64,000 nucleotides of DNA from DATBGZ01 sp036557785 (GTDB lineage Bacteria > Actinomycetota > Actinomycetes > Mycobacteriales > Micromonosporaceae), in assembly GCA_036557785.1 (NCBI GenBank), contig DATBGZ010000092.1, positions 62,001-126,000 of the forward strand, given 5' to 3'. The position numbers and the translations under genes were made by a program. The notes beneath the pieces are model-generated. The model did not search any database, had not been told where the DNA came from, and was given only the letters and a program-made list of their open reading frames with translations. Of this stretch, positions 44,411 to 52,927 are shown in pieces (position 1 is the first letter of the stretch; the number at the start of each line of letters is the position of its first letter).

Positions 44411-45478
44411 TCAGGCGGTCGTGTCGCTCGCGAACGAGGCCAGCCGGTCGCCGACCTCCTCGGTACGGATCGCGTGTGTGGAGTGCGTACGGCCGGCGAG
44501 TTCGGCCGCGACGGCGTGCTCGACGCGCCGGGCCGCCTCGGGGTGTCCGAGGTGGTCGAGCATGATCGCCACCGAGAGTACGGCCGCGACCGGATCCGCG
44601 AGGCCCTGGCCCGCGATGTCCGGGGCCGAGCCGTGCACGGGTTCGAACATGGACGGGAAGCGGCGATCCGGGTTGATGTTCCCGCTCGCCGCGAGCCCGA
44701 TACCGCCGGTGACGGCGGCTGCGATGTCGGTGAGGATGTCACCGAAGAGGTTGTCGGTCACGATCACGTCGTAACGCTGTGGCGCGGTCACGAGGAACAT
44801 CGCCGCGGCATCGACGTGCTGGTACTCGGTGGCGATGTCGGGGTGCTCGGCGGCAACCTCGGCGAAGGTACGGCTCCAGAGCCCACCCGCGTGGGTCAGC
44901 ACGTTGGTCTTGTGGACCAGCGTGACCTTGCGACGCTCCCGCGTACCGGCCCGGGCGAACGCGTCCCGGATGACCCGCTCGACGCCGTGGCGCGTGTTGA
45001 GGCTCTCCTCGGTCGCGACCTCGGCCGGTGTGCCGGCGTGCATCGTGCCGCCGGCGCCGGTGTAGAGCCCCTCGGTGCCCTCCCGGACAACGACGAAGTC
45101 GATCTCCCCGGCCTTGACGTTCGCGAGCGGACCGATGGTTCCCGGCCACAACCGCGACGGGCGCAGGTTCACGTACTGGTCGAACGCGAAGCGCAGCTTG
45201 AGCAGCAGCCCGCGCTCGAGGACGCCCGGCGGAACCGACGGATCGCCCACCGCGCCGAGCAGGATCGCGTCATGGCCGGCGAGCTCGTCGAGCACGGAGT
45301 CGGGCAACACCTCGCCCGTGCGGTTGTACCGGGCCGCGCCCAGGTCGTACTCGGCCGTACGGCAACCGGGCAACACGGCCTCGAGGACCTTCAGGCCCTG
45401 CGCCACGACCTCCGTACCGATGCCATCACCGCGCACGACCGCGATCGACGCAGCGCGTGGGCGCCTCTTCGCGGCCAT
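44411..45478 (-). CDS. leuB: 3-isopropylmalate dehydrogenase
   Basis: LeuB oxidises and decarboxylates 3-isopropylmalate, the third leucine step. The 355-residue protein has VVRGDGIGTEVV near the start, LKLRFAFDQYVNLRP (substrate Arg residues), VVREGTEGLYTG, and the NAD-specific end FEPVHGSAPDIAGQGLADP. ATG 45478 is chosen because GGAGG lies five bases upstream; the GTG two codons earlier would overlap it. It is 84 bases downstream of serA, so serA-leuB-ilvE may be read together or separately. Confidence 0.96.
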   Translation of the reverse strand: MAAKRRPRAASIAVVRGDGIGTEVVAQGLKVLEAVLPGCRTAEYDLGAARYNRTGEVLPDSVLDELAGHDAILLGAVGDPSVPPGVLERGLLLKLRFAFDQYVNLRPSRLWPGTIGPLANVKAGEIDFVVVREGTEGLYTGAGGTMHAGTPAEVATEESLNTRHGVERVIRDAFARAGTRERRKVTLVHKTNVLTHAGGLWSRTFAEVAAEHPDIATEYQHVDAAAMFLVTAPQRYDVIVTDNLFGDILTDIAAAVTGGIGLAASGNINPDRRFPSMFEPVHGSAPDIAGQGLADPVAAVLSVAIMLDHLGHPEAARRVEHAVAAELAGRTHSTHAIRTEEVGDRLASFASDTTA

Positions 45479-45562
45479 TGCCACCTCCCGGGCTTCGCGG
45501 CAGACCCCGCAACCCTAGGCCCGCATCCTAGTGACCGGTACGCCACTCCCACGATCCGGACA

Positions 45563-47155
45563 CTAGTCGGTGAGATCCACCGCTGAGGCGGCGGTGGCTC
45601 CGATGGCGTCGGCGGCCGAGGCGAGCAGCTCGGGCGCCACGGGAGTGTCCACCGTCAGGGTCATGAGCGCCTCGCCGCCGACCTCGCGCCGGGAGACCTG
45701 CATGGCCGCGATGTTGACCCCGGCCTTGCCGAGCAGCGTCCCCACGGCGCCCACCACGCCGGGCCGGTCCACGTACCGGAAGAAGAGCAGCACCCGCTCC
45801 GCCTCGAGCTCCAGGTCGAAGCCGTCCAGCCCGGTCAACCGCAGCGACTCCCGCGGCGTAGCCAGCGCGGTGCCCGACACGCTGATCACGCGACCGTCGA
45901 GCAGCGCGCCGCGAAGCGTGACGAGAACCGGGTGATCGCTGGTCTCGATCGTGGTCGACAGATCGACCTCGACGCCCCGGTCGGTGGCGAGGAGCGGCGC
46001 GTTGACGTATGTGACCTGTTCCTCGACCACCGAGGAGAAGAGTCCCTTGAGGGCCGCGAGACGCAGCACGCTCACGTCGTTGGCGACCACGTCGCCGGAG
46101 ACCTCGACCGTGACCGACGGAGCGACACCGCCCGCGACGGCGGTGAAGACCCGGCCCAGCTTTTCGACCAGGGGCAACAGCGGTCGCACCTCCTCGGCCA
46201 CCACACCGCCCGCCTGAACGTTCACGGCATCCGGCACGAACTCACCCTGCAGCGCGAGTTTGACGCTGCGCGCCACGGCGAGACCTGCCTTGTCCTGCGC
46301 TTCGTGCGTCGAGGCGCCCAGGTGCGGCGTCACCACCACGGTGTCGAAAGCGAACAGCGGCGAGGCCGTGCACGGCTCCTTGGCGAAGACGTCGATGCCG
46401 GCGCCGGCCACACGCCCCTCGGCGATCGCGTCCGCGAGGGCCTGCTCGTCGACGAGCCCGCCGCGCGCCGCGTTGATGATCCGCACACCCGACTTGACCA
46501 GCCGCAGCTCCTTCTCGCCGATGAGGCCCACCGTCTCGGGAGTCTTCGGCAGGTGGATGGAGATGAAGTCCGACTCGGCGAGCAGCTCCTCCAACCCGAC
46601 CAGGCGGACACCGAGCTGCGCGGCCCGGGCCGGCTGGACGTACGGGTCGTAGGCGATGAGCCGGGTGCCGAATGCGGCCATCCGCTGGGCGAAGAGCACG
46701 CCGATGCGGCCCAGGCCCACCACGCCGACGGTCTTGCCCTGCACCTCGACGCCCGTGAAGTTCGTCCGCTTCCACTCGCCCGACTTCAACGATGCCGAGG
46801 CGGCCGCGGTGTGCCGGGCCACCGCGAGCAGCAGCGCCACCGCCTGCTCGGCGGCGGAGACGATGTTCGATGTCGGCGCGTTGACGACCATCACGCCACG
46901 CGCCGTTGCCGCGGCCACGTCGACGTTGTCCAGGCCGACGCCTGCCCGGGCGACGACACGCAACCCCGGAGCCGCGGCGATCGCCTCGGCGTCGATGTCC
47001 GTCGCGCTACGGACGATCACCGCCTGGGCTTCGGCGAGGGCGGCGAGCAGCGCCTGGCGGTCCGTGCCGTCGACATGGCGTAGGTCGAAGTCGTCGGCGA
47101 GCACGTCGATCGCCGCGGGCGCGAGCTCCTCGGCGACAAGGACAACGGAAGTCAC
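45563..47155 (-). CDS. serA: D-3-phosphoglycerate dehydrogenase
   Basis: SerA oxidises 3-phosphoglycerate as the first step of serine synthesis. The 530-residue protein is the long, actinobacterial form: a catalytic/NAD-binding part (VGVVGLGRIGVLFAQRM; catalytic His in TPHLGASTHEAQDKAG), then an intervening domain and a C-terminal ACT domain (VNIAAMQVSRREVGGEALMTLTVD). Long SerA proteins are feedback-inhibited by serine. GTG 47155 is the start. It lies 100 bases downstream of the mannosyl-3-phosphoglycerate synthase gene; both use 3-phosphoglycerate. Confidence 0.96.
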   Translation of the reverse strand: MTSVVLVAEELAPAAIDVLADDFDLRHVDGTDRQALLAALAEAQAVIVRSATDIDAEAIAAAPGLRVVARAGVGLDNVDVAAATARGVMVVNAPTSNIVSAAEQAVALLLAVARHTAAASASLKSGEWKRTNFTGVEVQGKTVGVVGLGRIGVLFAQRMAAFGTRLIAYDPYVQPARAAQLGVRLVGLEELLAESDFISIHLPKTPETVGLIGEKELRLVKSGVRIINAARGGLVDEQALADAIAEGRVAGAGIDVFAKEPCTASPLFAFDTVVVTPHLGASTHEAQDKAGLAVARSVKLALQGEFVPDAVNVQAGGVVAEEVRPLLPLVEKLGRVFTAVAGGVAPSVTVEVSGDVVANDVSVLRLAALKGLFSSVVEEQVTYVNAPLLATDRGVEVDLSTTIETSDHPVLVTLRGALLDGRVISVSGTALATPRESLRLTGLDGFDLELEAERVLLFFRYVDRPGVVGAVGTLLGKAGVNIAAMQVSRREVGGEALMTLTVDTPVAPELLASAADAIGATAASAVDLTD

Positions 47156-47255
47156 GGTCGTTTCACCTCGTGGCGGCAGTGGTACGGACGCACCATTGTG
47201 CGCCTCCTGCGCGCCGCGCAGGGGTCAGCGCCACGGGTCGCGGGCGGCTGGGGGT

Positions 47256-48533
47256 TCAGCCGTCCGCGGGAGCCGTCGGCAGCGGTTGGATCAGGTCCGG
47301 CCGGCGGATCGGTGAGGCATCCACCATCGCCACCGGCACGCGACGCAGCACCTGCCGGAACGTCGCTGCCTCGGCGACCAGCTCGTCGTGGAAGATATCC
47401 AACGCCATCGACGCGACGGGCGGATAGATCCGTTCGCTCGGTGGCTGCGCACCCGGACCGATCGTGCGTTCGGCGACCAGGAAATCCTGGATCGCGTCGC
47501 GCACCGAGGGCGGGCAGATCGGTGAGTGGAACAGCGCGTTGAGCGCCTGATTGCGCATGCACCGGACGTGCTCGCTGCCCTTGTCGTCGTGGAAGTGCGG
47601 GTTGCGGGACTCGATCTGGACCACCTGCACCGAGTTGGCCAGCACGTCGTCGTGCTCGGTGTCGAGCACTCCGCCGAACTGTTCAAATAGGTCGATGAAG
47701 TGGAATGGCTCGACAGCAAAACCGCTCGCCATCCGCAGCCGTACGGCCAGCTCAATGCTGAGCGCGTGCTCGCCCGCATTGCCGGTGGCGATGACGTCGG
47801 TGCCGAAGCCGGTGTGCTCGCTGATCACTCGATTGAGGAAGTGGTTGACGACCTGGGAACTGCGTCCCCACCGGGTGAAGAACATCCGCCCGTCCCGCAG
47901 CTTCGGCTTCGAGCCCCAGCAGATGCGCACCATGCTGAACGGACTGCTGGCCAGGCTCAGACCGGCCGCGTACGCCTTGCAGTACTCGGTGACCGCACCA
48001 GGAACGTAGTTATCCGCGTCGACATACCCGACGTAGCGTCGCCCGGAGAGTGCCGCGAGCGCGGTCCCCACCAGCATCGCCTCGCCCTTGCCGTTGCGCA
48101 CCAGGCCGTCATCACCGACGAGGTCGGGCATGCCGGCGGCCTTGACCGCGGCCGCGAGTCCCGGATCGCGCTGATGCACGGCGAGTGCCGGTCGTTGGGA
48201 GAGGCGGCAGAACTGCTCGAGAACCTCGACCTCCTCCGCGTACCGGTCGACCGGTGTGCGGGCGCTGTTGGAGACCAGGACGATGAGGCAGTCGTGCGGG
48301 ATCCCCGCCAGCACGCCCTCGATGACCTTCCGTGTCTCGTTCATGCAGGGCACGACGATGACCAGGTCGCGCTCGGTCTCCCGCAGCCGCTCGGTGGAGA
48401 CGCTCTGGGCCGGGCCCAGGTCGCCCATGAGGTCCGCTGAGGCCGGGCCGGAGTCGATCTCAATGACCCGCTGCAGATCCTGGATGCGGACAGCGCCGAA
48501 GCGCTCCATCCGGTGGGGGTACTCCAGCCGCAT
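47256..48533 (-). CDS. mpgS: mannosyl-3-phosphoglycerate synthase
   Basis: MpgS (family GT55) transfers mannose from GDP-mannose to 3-phosphoglycerate, making the precursor of the compatible solute mannosylglycerate. The 425-residue protein starts MRLEYPHRMERFGAVRIQDLQ, close to the Thermus and Rubrobacter enzymes as I recall them. The GT-A fold DxD motif is at 172-174 (GYVDADNYVPG), and IVVPCMNETRKVIEG is near the N-terminus. No partner phosphatase (mpgP) with HAD motifs lies nearby. This is unusual for a mesophilic actinobacterium and may indicate transfer or heat/salt adaptation. Confidence 0.85.
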   Translation of the reverse strand: MRLEYPHRMERFGAVRIQDLQRVIEIDSGPASADLMGDLGPAQSVSTERLRETERDLVIVVPCMNETRKVIEGVLAGIPHDCLIVLVSNSARTPVDRYAEEVEVLEQFCRLSQRPALAVHQRDPGLAAAVKAAGMPDLVGDDGLVRNGKGEAMLVGTALAALSGRRYVGYVDADNYVPGAVTEYCKAYAAGLSLASSPFSMVRICWGSKPKLRDGRMFFTRWGRSSQVVNHFLNRVISEHTGFGTDVIATGNAGEHALSIELAVRLRMASGFAVEPFHFIDLFEQFGGVLDTEHDDVLANSVQVVQIESRNPHFHDDKGSEHVRCMRNQALNALFHSPICPPSVRDAIQDFLVAERTIGPGAQPPSERIYPPVASMALDIFHDELVAEAATFRQVLRRVPVAMVDASPIRRPDLIQPLPTAPADG

Positions 48534-48674
48534 GGCCGGACCCTACCGGCGAGTCTTCACGATTGCATGACAATGGTGGCCCGATTTTGCCCTGAACATC
48601 AGTATTTGTGATGTCGGAATTACACGGAACTGTGAAGATCGGCGAGGTGCAGCCGGCCGTACGGCAGCGAAACA

Positions 48675-48697
48675 CCGGGGGGACGGGCGGTCCCCGG
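48675..48697 (-). terminator. possible terminator downstream of the exported-protein gene
   Basis: CCGGGG-GGAC and GTCCCCGG form a stem with two bulged G and a GGGCG loop, seven bases after the stop at 48705. On the minus strand it is followed by TGTTTCG. The remainder of the 171-base gap (48534-48704) is AT-richer and probably carries the mpgS promoter. Confidence 0.45.
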
Positions 48698-48704
48698 CCA
48701 GGGC

Positions 48705-49190
48705 TCAGCCGTCGCCGCTGTGGCCGCCGCCCTTGCCGCCGTGGCCACCGTCGTCGGCACCGACGCGTGCGGTGGCGGTTCCCGCGCTGCAGGTCGCGCT
48801 CACCGTGAACTCTCCGTCAGAGTCGCTCTCGAACCGTACGCTCACCTCGGCCGCAGGCCCACGCACCGCGTCCTTCGAGCGGAAGCCAGGGTTCGGGCTC
48901 CAGCTCACGAGCGTGGCGACATCGCCATCGCAGTGCACGGTGACGATGCCCGGCGTCAGCGTCGCCACCAGATCGCCGAGACCAGTGACGACATCGCCGC
49001 TGCCCGCGCTCGTCGGCGTCGTGGTCGGCTCGGGTGTTCCCCCAGCCTGTGCGAGCAGTTGGTTCACGTCCTGAGGGGACAGCGTCGAACTCTGCCCGCG
49101 CGCGATCGCCGTGACCGCGGCGGTCGCGATGCCGGTGACGGCGACCGTGGCGGCGATCACTGACGCGATGCGAAGCGTTGACCCACTCAT
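48705..49190 (-). CDS. membrane-anchored or exported hypothetical protein
   Basis: The 161-residue protein has one N-terminal hydrophobic segment (about 8-30), a Thr/Pro-rich linker (about 52-64), a beta-rich domain with two cysteines (VHCDGDVATLVSW and SATCSAGTATARVG) that could form a disulfide, and a Gly/His-rich tail ending in GGHGGKGGGHSGDG that might bind metal. No family is recognised. It is divergent from a two-component system across 114 bases, so it could be its target or an accessory sensor. Confidence 0.7.
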   Translation of the reverse strand: MSGSTLRIASVIAATVAVTGIATAAVTAIARGQSSTLSPQDVNQLLAQAGGTPEPTTTPTSAGSGDVVTGLGDLVATLTPGIVTVHCDGDVATLVSWSPNPGFRSKDAVRGPAAEVSVRFESDSDGEFTVSATCSAGTATARVGADDGGHGGKGGGHSGDG

Positions 49191-49304
49191 GAGACCGATC
49201 GTCGTCCTGCCACGGTTAAGGCGGCGCTAAGACAGCCACAACGCTACGTCGAGGGCGTCGCCGGGACTACGGAGCATCGTCGCAGCGGCTGTACCGTGCG
49301 GACC

Positions 49305-50012
49305 ATGCCGCACATCCTGGTGGTCGAGGACGAGCCGCACGTGCGCTCCGCCCTCTTGCGCGCGCTCGCCGACCGGGACTACGCGACGAGCTGGGCAGCC
49401 ACCGGCATGGCCGGCCTCGAGCAGGCGGTCAAGGACCGACCCGACCTCGTGATCGTCGACCTCGGGCTGCCCGACGTGGACGGTCACGAGGTCCTGCGCA
49501 TGCTGCGTGCCGTCAGCGCGGTGCCGGTCATCGTCGCCACCGCGCGCGAAGAGGAGGATGAGATCGTCCGGGCACTCGATGCCGGTGCCGACGACTACCT
49601 GGTCAAGCCGTTCGGCGCGGGCCAGCTCGATGCCCGCATCCGGGCGGTGCTGCGCCGCAACCAGGCGGCCACCCGGGCCGAGAACCCGCTGACCATCGGA
49701 CCGCTCGTGCTCGACGCGGCCGCCCGCACGGCCACCATCGACGGCCGGCCGGTCGAGCTCACGGCTCGCGAGTTCGATCTGCTCGCCTACCTCTGCCAAC
49801 GGGCCGGCACCGTGGTGAGCAAACGCGAGCTGCTGGCTGAGGTGTGGCGGCAGCCCTACGGCGCAGCCGACAAGACCGTTGACGTCCACCTCTCCTGGCT
49901 GCGTCGCAAGCTCGGCGAATCGGCGGAGCAGCCGCGCCTGCTGCACACCGTACGGGGCGTCGGTGTGCGGTTCGGACTGACGGAGCCCGCCGTGGAGGGC
50001 GAGCCATCGTGA
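49305..50012 (+). CDS. OmpR-family response regulator
   Basis: The protein (235 residues from ATG 49305; GTG 49296 is possible) has a receiver domain with Asp9, the phosphorylated Asp52 in VIVDLGLPD and Lys in LVKPFGAGQL, and a C-terminal winged helix of the OmpR/PhoB type (LTAREFDLLAYLCQRAGTVVSKRELL, TVDVHLSWLRRKLGE). The stop overlaps the kinase start in GTGA. It resembles CseB-like regulators. The divergent exported-protein gene is a candidate target. Confidence 0.93.
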   Translation: MPHILVVEDEPHVRSALLRALADRDYATSWAATGMAGLEQAVKDRPDLVIVDLGLPDVDGHEVLRMLRAVSAVPVIVATAREEEDEIVRALDAGADDYLVKPFGAGQLDARIRAVLRRNQAATRAENPLTIGPLVLDAAARTATIDGRPVELTAREFDLLAYLCQRAGTVVSKRELLAEVWRQPYGAADKTVDVHLSWLRRKLGESAEQPRLLHTVRGVGVRFGLTEPAVEGEPS

Positions 50013-51259
50013 CCGGCGTGCGGGCCCAGCTCAACCTGCTCGTCGTGGCGACCACGGCCGTGATCCTCGCCGCGTTCCTTGCTCCGCTCGGCCTCGTGCT
50101 GCGCAACAGCACCCAGCAGCGCGCGATCGCCGAGGCGACCAGCCGCGCCCAGGCGGCCGCGACGCTGGTGGCGCTGGGCCAGACCCCGCGCTCCGACGAG
50201 GTGTCGTTGACGGTCTTCTACGGCGACGGCACCGAGGTCGGTGCGGGGGCCCAGCGCGGCGCCTCGGTCGAGCTCGCGAGCAGGGGTGAGGCGTTCTCGG
50301 CCTGGACCACCGGTGGTGTCGAGGTCCTGGTGCCGGTGCAGGGCCTGTCGACCGGCACGGCGGTGGTACGCGTCTTCGTCCCCGACGCGATACTCCACAG
50401 TGGAGTTTCCCGGAGTTGGCTGTTGTTGGGCATGATCGGGGTCGGGCTGGTAGCCATGAGCCTGCTGATCGCCGACCGGCTGGGGCGCCGGCTGGTCGGG
50501 TCGGTCACCGCGCTCGCCGCCACCGCCGACCGGCTCGCCGCGGGTGACGCGGCCGTACGGCTGGCCCCGTCCGGCCCGCCCGAGGTACGCCGGGTCGGTG
50601 CGGAGCTCAACCGGCTCGCGGCCCGCATCGAGGAGCTGCTGCGCGCCGAACGCGAGGAGGTGGCGAACCTGGCCCACCGGCTGCGGACCCCGCTGACCGC
50701 GCTGCGCCTGGACGTCGACGCGGTCGGCGACGCGCAGGACCAGGCGCGGCTGGATGCCGACGTCCAGGCACTGCGTCGCGAGGTGGACGAGCTCATCCGC
50801 ACCGCCCGCCGGACCGTACGCTCCGGGGTACACGCCCGGGCCGACCTCGTCGCGGTGGTGGCCGAACGCACGGCGTTCTGGTCGGCGCTCGCCGAGGACT
50901 CGGGGCGTCGCCTCGAGGTGGACATCCCGGCCGGGCCGTTGCCGGTGGGGGTGCCGGCGCAGGATCTCGCCGCGGCGCTGGATGCCTTGCTGGACAACGT
51001 CTTCAGCCACACTCCCGACGGTGCACCGGTACGGGTCTGCGCGGCGGCCACGGCCGGCGGGGCGATCCTGGTCGTCGAGGACGGTGGCCCCGGCTTCTCG
51101 GTGGTCGGCCAACGCGGGGTGAGCCCCGGCGGCTCCACGGGCCTGGGGCTGGACATCGCCCGGCGCACCGCCGAGGCGGCCGGCGGCACGGTGCGGCTCG
51201 ACACCGGTCAGCTCGGCGGCGCCCTCGTGGAGTTGCACCTCCCCCTCGCGTTGATCTAG
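50009..51259 (+). CDS. sensor histidine kinase
   Basis: The 416-residue membrane kinase has transmembrane segments at about 8-32 and 133-155 around a short extracytoplasmic sensor domain, a HAMP segment, and the H-box LAHRLRTPLTALR with His223. The ATPase domain shows ALLDNVFSHTP (N box), VVEDGGPGF (G1) and STGLGLDIARR (G2). The last codons (GCG TTG ATC TAG) come from the 62-bp inverted repeat, which begins at 51250 and supplies the stop. The GTG start is coupled to the response regulator gene. Confidence 0.93.
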   Translation: MTGVRAQLNLLVVATTAVILAAFLAPLGLVLRNSTQQRAIAEATSRAQAAATLVALGQTPRSDEVSLTVFYGDGTEVGAGAQRGASVELASRGEAFSAWTTGGVEVLVPVQGLSTGTAVVRVFVPDAILHSGVSRSWLLLGMIGVGLVAMSLLIADRLGRRLVGSVTALAATADRLAAGDAAVRLAPSGPPEVRRVGAELNRLAARIEELLRAEREEVANLAHRLRTPLTALRLDVDAVGDAQDQARLDADVQALRREVDELIRTARRTVRSGVHARADLVAVVAERTAFWSALAEDSGRRLEVDIPAGPLPVGVPAQDLAAALDALLDNVFSHTPDGAPVRVCAAATAGGAILVVEDGGPGFSVVGQRGVSPGGSTGLGLDIARRTAEAAGGTVRLDTGQLGGALVELHLPLALI

Positions 51260-51311
51260 GGCACAGGACCGTGGTTTGATCTCCGACCACGGTCCGTAGC
51301 CCTAGATCAAC
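51250..51311. repeat. 62-bp imperfect inverted repeat, copy 2
   Basis: This is the second copy of the element at 11993-12054: 25-base arms starting GTTGATCTAGGGC, three arm mismatches, and the loop TTTGATCTCCGA (one base different). Left flank CTCGC is shared with copy 1. It overlaps the end of the histidine kinase gene, giving its last two residues and its TAG, and ends 8 bases before the ilvC stop. Between the two convergent genes it is the only sequence able to act as terminator. Confidence 0.85.
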
Positions 51312-51318
51312 ACGGGTT

Positions 51319-52332
<1,014 letters not shown>

Positions 52333-52356
52333 GGCGATAACCCTTTCTTCCGTGGC

Positions 52357-52872
52357 CTAGGAGGCCGCTCGCAGGACGGGGGCGGTGATGGACCGGGAGC
52401 CACGCCCGATCGCCACCATGCCCGACTGCACCATTTCCTTGATTCCGTACGGTTCGAGGTCCCGCAGCAGTGCCTCAAGTTTTTCCGCGGTCCCGGTTGC
52501 CTCGATGGTCAGCGCGTCCGGTGCCACGTCGACCACACGGGCGCGGAACAGCTGCACGGTCTCCAGGACTCCCGAGCGCTGAGGTCGATCGGCCCGTACC
52601 TTCACGAGCACCAGCTCGCGCTGCACCGACTGGCCCTGCTCCAGTTCGACGATCTTCAACACGTTGACCAGCTTGTTGAGCTGCTTGGTCACCTGCTCCA
52701 GCGGCGAGTCCTCGGCATTGACCACAATCGTGATCCGGGAGATCTCCGCGTGCTCGGTCTCGCCGACCGCGAGCGAGTCGATGTTGAACCCGCGCCGGGA
52801 GAAGAGTCCGGCCACCCGGGCCAGGACGCCGGGCTTGTTCTCCACCAGCACCGACAGCGTGTGCTTGCTCAT
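52357..52872 (-). CDS. ilvN: acetolactate synthase small (regulatory) subunit
   Basis: IlvN binds valine and imposes feedback inhibition on IlvB. The 171-residue protein begins MSKHTLSVLVENKPGVLARVAGLFSRRGFNI, an ACT domain, and has the C-terminal domain with ELVLVKVRAD and IEATGTAEKLEALLRDLEPYGI. ATG 52872 is preceded by GGGAG. It is the second gene of ilvBNC, 55 bases after ilvB. Confidence 0.97.
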   Translation of the reverse strand: MSKHTLSVLVENKPGVLARVAGLFSRRGFNIDSLAVGETEHAEISRITIVVNAEDSPLEQVTKQLNKLVNVLKIVELEQGQSVQRELVLVKVRADRPQRSGVLETVQLFRARVVDVAPDALTIEATGTAEKLEALLRDLEPYGIKEMVQSGMVAIGRGSRSITAPVLRAAS

Positions 52873-52927
52873 TGTCTCCCTTTCCTTCGCAGCTCGGCGC
52901 TCGCAAGCTCGGTCCTCGCGCTCATCG
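52873..52927 (-). repeat. ATGAGCGCGAG-type short element between ilvB and ilvN
   Basis: On the minus strand the gap begins after the ilvB stop with ATGAGCGCGAGGACCGAGC, then TTGCGAGCGCCGAGCTGCG. It resembles the GAGCGAGCG cluster at 23260-23355 in its repeated GCGAGCG words. Elements of this kind are, from memory, dispersed in Micromonospora-type genomes, sometimes translated as N-terminal extensions. Confidence 0.45.
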
